A stretch of 63,684 bases of DNA from Clostridia bacterium (GTDB lineage: Bacteria > Bacillota > Clostridia > Oscillospirales > Acutalibacteraceae), in assembly GCA_017517135.1 (NCBI GenBank), contig JAFXAK010000018.1, positions 1 through 63,684 of the forward strand, in the 5' to 3' direction. The first letter of the stretch is position 1. The number at the start of each line of letters is the position of its first letter. The position numbers and the translations under genes are program-made. Shown here piece by piece: positions 8,651 to 20,237 of the stretch. The notes beneath the pieces were generated by a model. That model was given only the letters and a program-made list of their open reading frames with translations, was not told the origin of the DNA and did no database searches.

Positions 8651-9997
8651 ATGCCCTTACTCACAAAAGCACCGAGAGGTACCGCAGATATTCTCCCCTC
8701 GGAGAGCTACAAAATCCGTTATATTGAAAATACGGTATCCGAAATTGCTTCTCTTTTCGGCTTCAAAGAAATAAGAACACCCGTTTTTGAACATACCGAG
8801 CTTTTCAACCGCAGCGTAGGCGAAACAACAGATGTTGTTCAGAAAGAGATGTATACATTTGAAGACAACGGCAAGCGTTCAATAACACTTCGTCCCGAAG
8901 GCACCGCCGGCTGTGCAAGAGCATTCCTTGAACACGGTCTTTTCAATGAGCCTATGCCGCAGAAGATGTTTTATCTCACCTCCTGCTACCGCTACGAAAA
9001 GCCTCAGGCAGGCAGACTCAGAGAATTCCATCAGTTTGGCGTTGAGTGTCTCGGTGCCTCAACTCCTGCAGCAGATGCAGAAATTATAGCTCTCGCTCAG
9101 AATGTTTTTGATTTCTTTGAGCTTGACGATATAAACCTTGAAATCAACTCAATAGGCTGTCCCGTATGCAGAAAGGAATACCATAAAGCATTGCTTGAGT
9201 ATTTTGAAAGTAAAAAAGGCGACCTTTGCGAAACCTGTCTTTCAAGACTTGAAAAAAATCCTATGAGAATACTTGACTGTAAAAGTCCCGTATGCTCCGC
9301 TATTGCAAAGGATGCTCCCGTAGTGCTCAATTTCCTTTGCGAGGAATGTGATAACCACTTCAAGGCTGTGCAGAAGCATCTTGATGCTATGCAGATTCCA
9401 TATACAATCAATCCTCAGATAGTAAGAGGACTTGATTATTACACAAAAACAGTATTTGAGTTTGTTTCAACCTCTATCGGTGCTCAGGGTACTGTCTGCG
9501 GCGGCGGAAGATATGACGGACTCATTGAACAGCTCGGCGGTAACAGCCTGCCAGCAAGCGGCTTCGGTATGGGTATTGAAAGACTCAAGCTCCTGCTTGA
9601 AGCTCAGCACACCTCTCTTCCCGAAGAGCCCCGTGTTCAGCTTTATATAGCACCTGCTTCAAAGGACTATTCGTTTGAAGCTTTAAGACTTGTAAATGAC
9701 CTTCGTATGGAGGGTATTTCAGCACTGACCGACCTTGAAGAGCGTTCAATCAAGGCTCAGATGAAATATGCAAACAAAAAGAATGTTATGTTCACTATGG
9801 TTTTAGGCTCTGACGAAATCGAAAGCCATAAGGCTACGGTGAAAAATATGGACAACGGTGAAACAAAAGAAATTTCTCTTGACAATTTTACAGAGGAATT
9901 TATGAGAATCATTCTCGATGCCGCCCTTGCCGATATAGGTCAGACGGACAATCTTAATTTCGGAGATTTCACACTTCTCAACGGAGGAAAAATATAA
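8651..9997 (+). CDS. hisS: histidyl-tRNA synthetase
   Basis: A 448-residue class II synthetase that charges tRNA-His. Motif 1 region RGTADILPSE is at the N-terminus, TLRPEGT near residue 80, motif 2 YRYEKPQAGRLREFHQFG near 117-134, the histidine-binding RGLDYYTKTVFEF near 258, and GGGRYDGLIEQLGG near 285. A C-terminal anticodon-binding domain and a short extra tail follow. The stop codon is immediately followed by the aspS ATG, so the two are translated from one mRNA, a common pairing in Firmicutes. Confidence 0.97.
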   Translation: MPLLTKAPRGTADILPSESYKIRYIENTVSEIASLFGFKEIRTPVFEHTELFNRSVGETTDVVQKEMYTFEDNGKRSITLRPEGTAGCARAFLEHGLFNEPMPQKMFYLTSCYRYEKPQAGRLREFHQFGVECLGASTPAADAEIIALAQNVFDFFELDDINLEINSIGCPVCRKEYHKALLEYFESKKGDLCETCLSRLEKNPMRILDCKSPVCSAIAKDAPVVLNFLCEECDNHFKAVQKHLDAMQIPYTINPQIVRGLDYYTKTVFEFVSTSIGAQGTVCGGGRYDGLIEQLGGNSLPASGFGMGIERLKLLLEAQHTSLPEEPRVQLYIAPASKDYSFEALRLVNDLRMEGISALTDLEERSIKAQMKYANKKNVMFTMVLGSDEIESHKATVKNMDNGETKEISLDNFTEEFMRIILDAALADIGQTDNLNFGDFTLLNGGKI

Positions 9998-11770
9998 ATG
10001 GAATTTTTAACAGGATTAAAAAGAACCGACTATTGCGGTAATTTCAGACTTTCGGATGCAGGAAAAGAGGTTACTGTTTTCGGTTGGGTACAGCGTGCAA
10101 GAAACCTCGGAAGTCTTATTTTCATAGACCTCAGAGACAGAACGGGTATCATTCAGTTGGCTTTTGACGAAAACACCGCAAAGGATGTTTTTGAAAAGGC
10201 TGAGCTTGCAAAGAGCGAATATGTACTTGCGGCAGTTGGTACTGTCAGAGAAAGAAGCGCAAAGAGCGACAAAATTCCCACAGGTGATATTGAGGTTTTC
10301 GTAACCGAGCTGCGTATTCTTTCAAAGAGCGAAACAACTCCCTTTGAAATTATCCCCGACTGTCAGACAGCAGAAAACACAAGACTTAAATACCGTTATC
10401 TTGACCTTCGCCGTCCCGACTTGCAGAGCAATCTTCTTTTAAGAAACAAGGTAACAAAAATCACAAGAGATTATTTCTATGACAACGGCTTTATTGAGAT
10501 TGAAACTCCCATCCTCTGCCGTTCAACCCCCGAGGGTGCAAGAGATTTCCTTGTTCCCAGCCGTATTCACAACGGCTCCTTCTATGCTCTTCCCCAGTCT
10601 CCTCAGCTTTACAAGCAGCTTTCAATGGTAGCAGGCTTTGACCGCTATATTCAGATTGCCCGTTGCTTCAGAGACGAGGACCTCAGAGCAGACAGACAGC
10701 CTGAATTTACACAGATAGACCTTGAAATGTCTTTCGTTGATGTTGAAGATGTACTTCAGATGATTGAAGGCTACATTGCAAAGGTATTCAAAGAGGCTAT
10801 AGGCGTGGATATTCCCACTCCCCTGCCCAGACTTAAATATAAGGATGCTATGGAGCGTTACGGCTCCGATAAGCCCGATACCCGCTTCGGTATGGAGCTT
10901 TTCGACCTTACGGATATTGTTAAGGATTGCGGCTTCAGCGTATTTGAAAGCACGGTTGCAGGCAACGGTACTGTCAGAGCATTCACAGCAAAGAATGCAG
11001 CATCCGTTCTCACAAGAAAAGAAATTGACAAGCTCACAGAGCATGCAAAAGGCATCGGTGCTAAGGGCCTTGCGTGGATAAGACTTACCGAAGACGGTAT
11101 GGCTTCCTCCTTCGGCAAGTTTGTTTCCGAAGAAAAGATGCAGGAAATCTTAACTGCTGCCGGTGCAGAAAAGGGAGATGTTGTTCTCATCATAGCAGAT
11201 CCCAAGAAGACCTTTGCTCTCACAACACTCGGCACACTTCGTAACGAGGTCGCAAAGAAGCTTGATATCATCTCAGACGGCTACAACTTCCTTTGGATTG
11301 TTGAATTCCCGTTCTTTGACTGGGATGAGGATACCGGGACTTGGGTTGCTATGCACCATCCCTTTACCTCTCCTCTTGATGAATGTCTTGACTATCTCGA
11401 AACAGACAAGGCAAATGTCCGTGCAAAGGCATATGACCTTGTTCTCAACGGTATTGAGCTTTCAAGCGGCTCAATCCGTATAACAAATCCCGAATTACAG
11501 GGCAGAATTTTCAATCTTCTCGGTCTTTCCGATGAAGAAGCATATGAAAAATTCGGATATCTGCTTGATGCCTTCAGATTCGGTCCTCCCCCTCACGGCG
11601 GTATGGGTATCGGTCTTGACAGACTTGTTATGCAGATGCTCTCCGCAGAAAGTCTTCGTGATGTTATTGCATTCCCCAAGCTTAAGGATGCAACAGAAGC
11701 TATGACAGAATGTCCCGCTGAGGTTGACAGCGAACAGCTCAAGCTCCTCGGTATAGAAATCAGCAAATAA
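9998..11770 (+). CDS. aspS: aspartyl-tRNA synthetase
   Basis: A 590-residue bacterial-type AspRS: N-terminal OB-fold anticodon domain (VTVFGWVQRARN near residue 25), class II motif 2 FRDEDLRADRQPEFTQIDLE near residues 222-241, a GAD insertion domain (about 300-400) and motif 3 GIGLDRLVM near the end. The ribosome binding site GGAGG lies in the last codons of hisS. The sequence alone does not show whether it also charges tRNA-Asn. Confidence 0.97.
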   Translation: MEFLTGLKRTDYCGNFRLSDAGKEVTVFGWVQRARNLGSLIFIDLRDRTGIIQLAFDENTAKDVFEKAELAKSEYVLAAVGTVRERSAKSDKIPTGDIEVFVTELRILSKSETTPFEIIPDCQTAENTRLKYRYLDLRRPDLQSNLLLRNKVTKITRDYFYDNGFIEIETPILCRSTPEGARDFLVPSRIHNGSFYALPQSPQLYKQLSMVAGFDRYIQIARCFRDEDLRADRQPEFTQIDLEMSFVDVEDVLQMIEGYIAKVFKEAIGVDIPTPLPRLKYKDAMERYGSDKPDTRFGMELFDLTDIVKDCGFSVFESTVAGNGTVRAFTAKNAASVLTRKEIDKLTEHAKGIGAKGLAWIRLTEDGMASSFGKFVSEEKMQEILTAAGAEKGDVVLIIADPKKTFALTTLGTLRNEVAKKLDIISDGYNFLWIVEFPFFDWDEDTGTWVAMHHPFTSPLDECLDYLETDKANVRAKAYDLVLNGIELSSGSIRITNPELQGRIFNLLGLSDEEAYEKFGYLLDAFRFGPPPHGGMGIGLDRLVMQMLSAESLRDVIAFPKLKDATEAMTECPAEVDSEQLKLLGIEISK

Positions 11771-11783
11771 GGTATGACAAAAT

Positions 11784-11810
11784 AAAGGGGCTTCTTGTTG
11801 AAGTCCCTTT
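11784..11810 (+). other. strong hairpin after aspS
   Basis: An 11-bp stem (11784-11794 with 11800-11810, one G-T pair) with loop TTGTT. No T run follows (ATGTGTAC), so it is a weak terminator or an RNA-stability element. It ends 8 bases before the AAAGGAG of the next gene. Confidence 0.5.
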
Positions 11811-11833
11811 ATGTGTACAAAGGAGTTTTTATT

Positions 11834-12964
11834 ATGTACGATAAAAAATTGACTTTTTCAAAAGACGGCAAATTCAAGATTATGCAGATTGCGGATGTAC
11901 AGGAAAGCACTTGCGTCTCCTCCGACACAATAAAGCTTATTTCTTTGGCTGTGCGAGAGGAAAAGCCCGATCTTGTTGTTTTCACGGGCGATCAGCTCTA
12001 CGGTCTTCTGCCCTTTTTCAGAATGGGTAACCCTTATGTAAATGTAAAGCAGACCTTATCGGATATTGTAAGCCCTCTGGAATTCAACAATATCCCCTTT
12101 GCCGTTACCTTCGGCAACCACGACTGCCAGACAGGTGTTTCAAACAAGGAGCAGGCTGATATATACACATCATTCTCACAGTATGTGGGCGGAAATTACA
12201 GAAATGAAGACGATAAGGGAACATATACAATCCCCCTTTACTCCGAAGACGGCAAAGAAATTCTTTTCAACCTCTATCTCATAGATTCCAACGGACAGAG
12301 CATTACGGGTGAATATCTTCCCGTAAGCGAGGAGCAGATTGAGTGGTATAAAAAAGAAAGAGATGCTCTTTTTGAAAAAACCGGAAAATATGTTCCGTCT
12401 GTTGTTTTTCAGCATATTCCCGTGCCTGAATTTTTCGATGTTATCAAAAAGGTTGACAGAGGCACAAAGGGCTCAGTTGAGGCTTTCAGAACTCACAAAA
12501 ACGAATTCTATACTCTTCCCGAGGACATCATAATAAACGGCGGATTTATGTATGAATCCCCTGCAATCCCCGACAAAAATTCGGGCGAATTTGATGCATT
12601 GAAGGACAAGGGCGATGTACTTGCAATTTTTGTAGGTCACGACCACATAAACTCCTTCACGGCAACACTTGACGGCATTGACCTCGTTTATACTCAGGGA
12701 ACAGGCTTTAATGTATACGGTCCCGGCAGAAACAGAGGCGTAAGAATTATTGAATTGGACAAAAACGACCTCACAAAGGTTACATCAAGAACAGTCACCT
12801 TCGGCAGCCTTACAAATGACAAAATCAGCGCCCCCGTAAAGGAATTTGTGCTCACACATATCCCGAGCAGTATGGAACAGGTAAAACGCATTGCCGCTGT
12901 GGGCATAGGTGCCGTATGCACACTCGCTCTTGGAGCGGCTGTGTATAAAAAGCTAAAAAAATAA
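11834..12964 (+). CDS. calcineurin-like metallophosphoesterase with C-terminal membrane anchor
   Basis: 376 residues from the ATG at 11834, chosen over an upstream in-frame start because AAAGGAG precedes it by 9 bases. Metallophosphoesterase motifs appear in order: MQIADVQ (usually DxH, here DxQ), FTGDQ, FGNHD, VFQHIP and FVGHDH. A hydrophobic segment of about 18 residues near the end, closed by KKLKK, looks like a tail anchor, and there is no signal peptide, so the catalytic domain should face the cytoplasm. The substrate is unknown; nucleotide or phosphoprotein hydrolysis are family possibilities. Confidence 0.85.
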   Translation: MYDKKLTFSKDGKFKIMQIADVQESTCVSSDTIKLISLAVREEKPDLVVFTGDQLYGLLPFFRMGNPYVNVKQTLSDIVSPLEFNNIPFAVTFGNHDCQTGVSNKEQADIYTSFSQYVGGNYRNEDDKGTYTIPLYSEDGKEILFNLYLIDSNGQSITGEYLPVSEEQIEWYKKERDALFEKTGKYVPSVVFQHIPVPEFFDVIKKVDRGTKGSVEAFRTHKNEFYTLPEDIIINGGFMYESPAIPDKNSGEFDALKDKGDVLAIFVGHDHINSFTATLDGIDLVYTQGTGFNVYGPGRNRGVRIIELDKNDLTKVTSRTVTFGSLTNDKISAPVKEFVLTHIPSSMEQVKRIAAVGIGAVCTLALGAAVYKKLKK

Positions 12965-12982
12965 CTCTGAGAGGCTGTAAAA

Positions 12983-13870
12983 ATGAAGATATCTCAAATT
13001 TTGAACAATAATACATTCTCTCTTTCCTTTGAGGTTTTTCCGCCGAAAACAGACACATCCTTTATGAGCGTAAAAACTGCAGTTGAGGAAATTGCAAAGC
13101 TAAAGCCCTCTTTTATGAGTGTAACCTACGGAGCGGGCGGTGGCACAAGTAAATACACACTCGATATAGCAAAAGACATCAAGGAGACCTACGGTGTTCC
13201 GACGCTTGCACATCTTACCTGTGTTTCCTCATCAAAGGAAACCGTAAAGGAAAAAATCAGGGAGATTGAAAACGCGGGGATAAGCAATATAATGGCGCTC
13301 AGAGGAGATATTCCTCAGTCTATGATAAATGATGACCGAAGCCGATGGGAATACACTCACGCCATTGAGCTTATATGTCAGTTAAAGGAATTCAACAAGG
13401 ATTTCTGCATAGGTGCTGCGTGCTACCCCGAAATACATCCCGAAAGCCGTAATCAGAAAGAGGATATATTCTATCTCAAAGAAAAGGTTGATGCCGGCTG
13501 TGAATTTCTCACAACACAGATGTTTTTTGATAACAATCTGCTTTATAATTTCCTTTATAAAATCCGTGAAGCAGGGATAACCGTACCTGTTATTCCCGGT
13601 ATTATGCCGATAACAAATGCAAATCAGGTTGAAAGAGCACTTAAACTGTCGGGCTCCTTTATGCCGCAGAGATTCAAGAGCCTTGTTGACAAATTCGGCT
13701 CAAATCCGGAGGCTATGAAACAGGCAGGTATTGCATATGCAACAGATCAGATAATCGACCTGTATGCAAACGGCATCACAAACATACATGTTTATTCAAT
13801 GAACAAGCCCGATATTGCCGAAAAGATTCAGTCAAATCTTTCATGCATACTCGGCACTCAGAACATATAA
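12983..13870 (+). CDS. metF: 5,10-methylenetetrahydrofolate reductase
   Basis: 295 residues of the MTHFR TIM-barrel flavoprotein family: FEVFPPKT near residue 16, VTYGAGGGT near 48, MALRGD near 102 and TQMFFDN near 175. It reduces 5,10-methylene-THF to 5-methyl-THF, the methyl donor for the cobalamin methionine synthase encoded 28 bp downstream. AGAGGCTG precedes the ATG. Adjacent metF and metH form a compact methionine methyl-branch unit. Confidence 0.95.
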   Translation: MKISQILNNNTFSLSFEVFPPKTDTSFMSVKTAVEEIAKLKPSFMSVTYGAGGGTSKYTLDIAKDIKETYGVPTLAHLTCVSSSKETVKEKIREIENAGISNIMALRGDIPQSMINDDRSRWEYTHAIELICQLKEFNKDFCIGAACYPEIHPESRNQKEDIFYLKEKVDAGCEFLTTQMFFDNNLLYNFLYKIREAGITVPVIPGIMPITNANQVERALKLSGSFMPQRFKSLVDKFGSNPEAMKQAGIAYATDQIIDLYANGITNIHVYSMNKPDIAEKIQSNLSCILGTQNI

Positions 13871-13898
13871 TAATTGTAATTTCAGCGGAAGTGAGAAT

Positions 13899-16289
13899 AT
13901 GTTACTTGATTTCTTAAAAAACAACACCGTTTTTCTTGACGGCTCAATAGGTACTTACCTGCAGTCTCAGGGACTTAAAGCCGGAGAAAAAACGGAAGAA
14001 TGGAATATAACTCATCCCGAAGCAGTCTGCAATATACACAAGGCATATTTTGATGCGGGGAGCAATATTGTAAACACCAATACCTTCGGTGCAAATTCTC
14101 TGCATTTCAATGACGGGGAATTAGAAGAAATTATAGCTTCTGCCGTTTCACTTGTAAAAAAAGCAAGAGATGAAAGCACGGGTACACAGGAAAAATTCAT
14201 AGCTCTCGACATAGGCCCTACGGGAAAGCTTTTAAAACCCTACGGTGAGCTTGACTTCGAGGATGCTGTGCAGATATTTGCAAAGACCGTTTCAATCGGT
14301 GTAAAATACGGAGTAGATTTAATTTTCATTGAAACAATGAATGACCTCTACGAAACAAAGGCGGCACTGCTTGCGGCAAAAGAAAACTGCTCTCTGCCCG
14401 TGTTTGTCAGCAATGCCTACTCCGAAGACGGCAAGCTTATGACAGGTGCCACACCCGATGCGGTAATCAGTCTGCTCGAGGGTATGAATGCGGATGCTAT
14501 AGGCGTAAACTGCTCTCTCGGCCCCGATGCCTTGCAAAAGGTTATCGACGAATATCTCACCTACTCCTCCCTGCCCGTTATCTTCAAACCTAATGCAGGA
14601 CTTCCCGAAAACATTGACGGAAAAACTGTATATAACATAAATGAGGATAAGTTTTCAGACGAGATTGCACTCAGTATAAAAAAAGGTGTCCGCTGTGTGG
14701 GCGGTTGCTGCGGCACAAACGATAAGTACATAAAGGCTGTTTACGATAAATGCAAGGCTTTACCCGTAACGCCCGTAACACAAAAGAACAGAAGCGTTGT
14801 TTCTTCCTACACACATACGGTTGAATTCGGAAAAACTCCCGTTCTTATCGGTGAAAGAATCAACCCTACGGGCAAAAAGCTCTTAAAGGAAGCGCTCAGA
14901 AACAATGATATGGAATATATCCTCAAAGAGGGATTGGGACAGGAAGAAAAACAGGTGCATATACTTGATGTCAATGTAGGCTTACCCGAAATTGACGAAA
15001 AGGAAATGCTGACAAAGGCTGTATGTAATCTGCAGAGCGTTCTCAATTTACCCTTGCAGATAGACACGGCAAAGGTGGACGCTCTCGAAAGTGCTCTCCG
15101 CCGTTACAACGGTAAGGCTATGATAAACTCCGTGAACGGTAAGGAAGAGAGTATGAAAGCCGTATTCCCTCTTGTGAAGAAATACGGCGGTCTGGTAGTC
15201 GCACTCACTCTTGACGAAAACGGCATTCCCGAAACGGCTCAGGGAAGAGTTCAGATTGCAAAGAAAATAATTAAAACCGCAAAACAGTACGGAATTGACA
15301 AGAAAGACCTGATTTTTGATACTCTCTGTCTTTCCGTAAGTGCTGATAAAAATGCGGCTGTGACCACACTTGAAGCTATGAGCATAATAAAAAATGAGCT
15401 CGGATGCAATACAACGCTCGGTGTTTCTAACATTTCTTTCGGCCTTCCCCAACGCGATGTGATAAACAGCACTTTCTTTACTATGGCATTACAAAAAGGG
15501 CTTTCTGCGGCAATTATGAACCCGTATTCGGCACAGATGATGTCCGCTTACTATGCATTCAACGCTTTAAGCGGTACAGACGAGAATTGCAGCTCATATA
15601 TTGATTTTGCAGGCACGCTTACTGTTTCACAGTCGCTTAACACGGATGCGGTTCAGAAAACACAGACTGCCGCAAGCTCTCCCTTACAGGAAGCTATAAT
15701 CAAGGGACTTAAGGACAATGCAGGTGAGCTTACAAAAACACTGCTTGAAACAAAAGAGCCTTTAAGCATTGTACAGGAAGAAATAATCCCCGCCCTCGAT
15801 ATTGTGGGCAAGGGCTTTGAAAATAAAACTGTTTATCTTCCGCAGCTTCTTATGAGTGCAGAAGCTGCAAAAACGGCTTTTGAGCAGATAAAACTTAATA
15901 TGCAAAATCAGAAAACCGACGGGAACACAAGCGTTAAATTTGTTCTTGCAACTGTAAAGGGCGATATACACGATATAGGTAAAAATATCGTAAAACTGCT
16001 TCTTGAAAATTACGGATTTGATGTTATTGATCTCGGCAAGGATGTACCTCCCGAAGAAGTCGTAAAAGCCGTAAAAGAGCATCACGCTCCTCTTGTGGGC
16101 CTGAGTGCATTGATGACAACAACACTTGATGCAATGGAAGAAACCGTAAAACTTATAAAGGAACAAGCCGAGTGGTGTAAAATAATTGTAGGCGGTGCGG
16201 TACTGACCGAGGAATACGCTAAAAAAATCGGTGCAGACAAATATGCAAAGGACGCAATGGAAACAGTACGCTTTGCACAGAATATATAA
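13899..16289 (+). CDS. metH: cobalamin-dependent methionine synthase, short form without reactivation domain
   Basis: 796 residues from the ATG at 13899 (GGAAGTGAGA upstream). The homocysteine-binding barrel (about 1-300) carries zinc-ligand cysteines in GVNCSLGP near residue 204 and GGCCGTND near 267. A pterin-binding barrel (about 320-570) has LIGERINPTGKK. The B12 module (about 590-796) ends with GDIHDIGKNIV near 687, whose His is the lower cobalt ligand. The protein stops after the B12 domain; full-length MetH proteins of about 1,150-1,200 residues add an AdoMet-binding reactivation domain, so reactivation must come from another protein or not occur. It acts directly after MetF. Confidence 0.94.
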   Translation: MLLDFLKNNTVFLDGSIGTYLQSQGLKAGEKTEEWNITHPEAVCNIHKAYFDAGSNIVNTNTFGANSLHFNDGELEEIIASAVSLVKKARDESTGTQEKFIALDIGPTGKLLKPYGELDFEDAVQIFAKTVSIGVKYGVDLIFIETMNDLYETKAALLAAKENCSLPVFVSNAYSEDGKLMTGATPDAVISLLEGMNADAIGVNCSLGPDALQKVIDEYLTYSSLPVIFKPNAGLPENIDGKTVYNINEDKFSDEIALSIKKGVRCVGGCCGTNDKYIKAVYDKCKALPVTPVTQKNRSVVSSYTHTVEFGKTPVLIGERINPTGKKLLKEALRNNDMEYILKEGLGQEEKQVHILDVNVGLPEIDEKEMLTKAVCNLQSVLNLPLQIDTAKVDALESALRRYNGKAMINSVNGKEESMKAVFPLVKKYGGLVVALTLDENGIPETAQGRVQIAKKIIKTAKQYGIDKKDLIFDTLCLSVSADKNAAVTTLEAMSIIKNELGCNTTLGVSNISFGLPQRDVINSTFFTMALQKGLSAAIMNPYSAQMMSAYYAFNALSGTDENCSSYIDFAGTLTVSQSLNTDAVQKTQTAASSPLQEAIIKGLKDNAGELTKTLLETKEPLSIVQEEIIPALDIVGKGFENKTVYLPQLLMSAEAAKTAFEQIKLNMQNQKTDGNTSVKFVLATVKGDIHDIGKNIVKLLLENYGFDVIDLGKDVPPEEVVKAVKEHHAPLVGLSALMTTTLDAMEETVKLIKEQAEWCKIIVGGAVLTEEYAKKIGADKYAKDAMETVRFAQNI

Positions 16290-16297
16290 CAATATAA

Positions 16298-16335
16298 AAG
16301 AGGATGTAAGAACAACAAATTCTTTACATCCTCTT
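16298..16335. terminator. bidirectional terminator between metH and the PHP gene
   Basis: A 13-bp stem (16298-16310 with 16323-16335, one G-T pair) is flanked by AT-rich sequence on both sides. It serves the converging metH (+) and PHP-domain (-) genes. Confidence 0.75.
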
Positions 16336-16339
16336 AATT

Positions 16340-17029
16340 TTATTCTGTCTTTCCTTTTCTGATAAGCCGGAAATTTCCGCTTTTAAGTATTCTCAACAAA
16401 TCCTCGTTTGTTTTTATTTGCTCGTCGGTTTCAATACCTCCGAAATCTGTATGTGTAACCGAATGGAAGTCGCTGCCCGAGGTACATATACTGAATTTAC
16501 TCTCCCTTGCCCACTTTTCAGCCTTTGCATTTTCCTTATCTTTTGTGCCTTTTCCGTTATAAATTTCACAGCCGTGAATATATCTTATATCAGCACGGTG
16601 ACGGAAAATTCTGCAGGGGTGTGCCTCAATAACAAGGTAAGCGTAGCTCTCGGCAAGCTTAAAAAAGCTTTTGAGTGATTTTGCAAGAAGATTACCCGAA
16701 TTTTTCAAAAAGTCCTCTGTTATACCGAAAACAAGGAAATCGTTTATTGTGGCATAGTAACGAAGTTCCATTCCTAAAAGCACCGTAAAATTTTCATCTG
16801 CATATTTTTTTGCTTCATTATATCCTTTAAGAAAAGTGTCAATACTCTTCTGCGGAGAAAAAAAGTGCTTGCCGAAAAAGGTGTGCGCAGAATAGTGATC
16901 GGTAATAACAACACCGTCATAGCCTTTTTCCTTATATATTTTTACAACATCCGCTGCTTTCGCACTTGCACATTTACTGGTTTCTGCCGTGTGACAATGC
17001 AGCTCATACTTATATTTTTTTACGCTCAT
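16340..17029 (-). CDS. PHP-domain metal-dependent phosphoesterase
   Basis: 229 residues beginning with the PHP signature YELHCHTAETS, then GYDGVVITDHYSAH near residue 35, IEAHPCR near 134 and GSDFHS near 183; these histidines and aspartates form the trinuclear metal site of the family. Stand-alone PHP proteins include histidinol phosphatases and nucleotide or RNA phosphoesterases, and this one cannot be placed further. It converges on metH and is divergent from groES, with a 200-bp intergenic region that holds the groESL control elements. Confidence 0.85.
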   Translation of the reverse strand: MSVKKYKYELHCHTAETSKCASAKAADVVKIYKEKGYDGVVITDHYSAHTFFGKHFFSPQKSIDTFLKGYNEAKKYADENFTVLLGMELRYYATINDFLVFGITEDFLKNSGNLLAKSLKSFFKLAESYAYLVIEAHPCRIFRHRADIRYIHGCEIYNGKGTKDKENAKAEKWARESKFSICTSGSDFHSVTHTDFGGIETDEQIKTNEDLLRILKSGNFRLIRKGKTE

Positions 17030-17131
17030 ACGCTCTCACTTCCTATAGACACATTATATATTAAATTAAGAGGATGAGTAAATACAAAATGTAAATTTTT
17101 TATTTTTTTTGAAAAAATTTCAACAAAACTA

Positions 17132-19173
<2,042 letters not shown>

Positions 19174-19197
19174 TTCAAAAATCAATAAACATTAAAA

Positions 19198-19234
19198 AAA
19201 ATACAGATAGCATATTTTGTGCTGTCTGTATTTT
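19198..19234. terminator. bidirectional terminator between groEL and the RluA-type gene
   Basis: A 14-bp stem (19198-19211 with 19221-19234, one wobble) with A-rich 5' and T-rich 3' flanks suits both the + strand groEL and the - strand gene ending at 19246. Confidence 0.8.
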
Positions 19235-19245
19235 CTTTATGATTG

Positions 19246-20121
19246 TTATATTATTTTATCTGCTATTTTTTTCATATCCTCAGGCATTTCTGCCTTGAAA
19301 AACATCTTCTCCCCCGTCACGGGATGCACCAAAGTAACATTCTCACAATGCAAAGCAGCTCTGTTGATGTCGGTGCTTTCTGAGCCGTACATATCATCCC
19401 CTGCAAGTGGTGTTCCCATTGACGAAAAATGAACTCTTATCTGATGCGTTCTGCCTGTTTCAAGGTTTATTCTCACAAGGCTCATTTTTTCGCTTGCAAT
19501 TTCTTCTCTCCAATGAGTTACCGCTTCGTCCCCTTCTTCGCCCACTGCGCGCAGAGTTTTCATAGGATCGGGACGGTATATTTTTTTGTTTATCGTGCCG
19601 TGTCCTTTATACTCACCCTCAACCAAAGCAACATACTCTTTTGTTATATTTTCGGCAAGTCTTGAAGCAGAATGCTTATTGAGTGCGCACACAACAACTC
19701 CCGATGTGCTTTTATCAAGTCTGCCGACGGCTCTGAATACGGGGTATTTATTTTTTTGAGCAAGATATGCCGCAACCTCGTTTGCAAGTGTATCCCCCTG
19801 ATGATTATGGGTAGGATGCATTGCAAGTCCTGCAGGCTTATTTATTACTAAAATATCCTCATCCTCATAAAGCACAGATATATCATCAAAATGTGTTGCC
19901 GGGATTTCATTTTTTTCTTCGGGGAAAGTTATTTCAAGAACATCTCCCGTTTTCAGTTTATCAACAGTCCTTGCGTGAACACCGTTGAGCTTTATTGCCT
20001 CGGGAGTGTGTCTTAATTTTACAACCATACGGGCAGACATCTGCAGATTTTCTCGCAGACATTTTATTATTTTTTCACCGTTAAGGTCTTCTTCAACAGT
20101 ATATTTCAGAATTCTCGGCAC
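19246..20121 (-). CDS. RluA/RluD family 23S rRNA or tRNA pseudouridine synthase
   Basis: 291 residues. An N-terminal S4-like RNA-binding domain (about 15-75) is followed by the RluA catalytic domain: VLYEDEDILVINKPAGLAMHP near residue 83, the active-site motif GRLDKSTSG near 137 (Asp is the nucleophile) and ETGRTHQIRVHF near 220. It isomerises selected uridines in structured RNA. RluD acts on helix 69 of 23S rRNA, but several paralogues share this architecture and a second copy lies at 25910, so target specificity is open. It converges on groEL and is divergent from uvrB. Confidence 0.9.
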   Translation of the reverse strand: MPRILKYTVEEDLNGEKIIKCLRENLQMSARMVVKLRHTPEAIKLNGVHARTVDKLKTGDVLEITFPEEKNEIPATHFDDISVLYEDEDILVINKPAGLAMHPTHNHQGDTLANEVAAYLAQKNKYPVFRAVGRLDKSTSGVVVCALNKHSASRLAENITKEYVALVEGEYKGHGTINKKIYRPDPMKTLRAVGEEGDEAVTHWREEIASEKMSLVRINLETGRTHQIRVHFSSMGTPLAGDDMYGSESTDINRAALHCENVTLVHPVTGEKMFFKAEMPEDMKKIADKII

Positions 20122-20201
20122 CTATCTCACCTCTTTGCAATTATTTTAATTCTTCTTTGCTTTTAAGTCAACAATATGTTGTATTTTTTATAAAGATTAC
20201 A

Positions 20202-20221
20202 AAACAAACATTTGTTTGTTT
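20202..20221. promoter_or_regulatory. LexA-like operator upstream of uvrB (putative)
   Basis: A palindrome with 9-bp perfect arms, AAACAAACA, two bases, then TGTTTGTTT. Its core AAAC-N4-GTTT is close to the Firmicute LexA box GAAC-N4-GTTC. It lies 16 bp before the uvrB -35 box, and uvrB is a classic SOS gene. A general AT-rich palindrome for another regulator is possible. Confidence 0.42.
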
Positions 20222-20237
20222 ATTTTTCAAAGAAGTG

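Noticed and set aside
11795-11833. Upstream extension of the metallophosphoesterase
   Set aside because: It would start inside the post-aspS hairpin, and the AAAGGAG site points to the ATG at 11834.
15762-16292. 176-residue Cys/Phe/Tyr-rich open frame on the minus strand
   Set aside because: Antisense to the B12 domain of metH, which has intact motifs.
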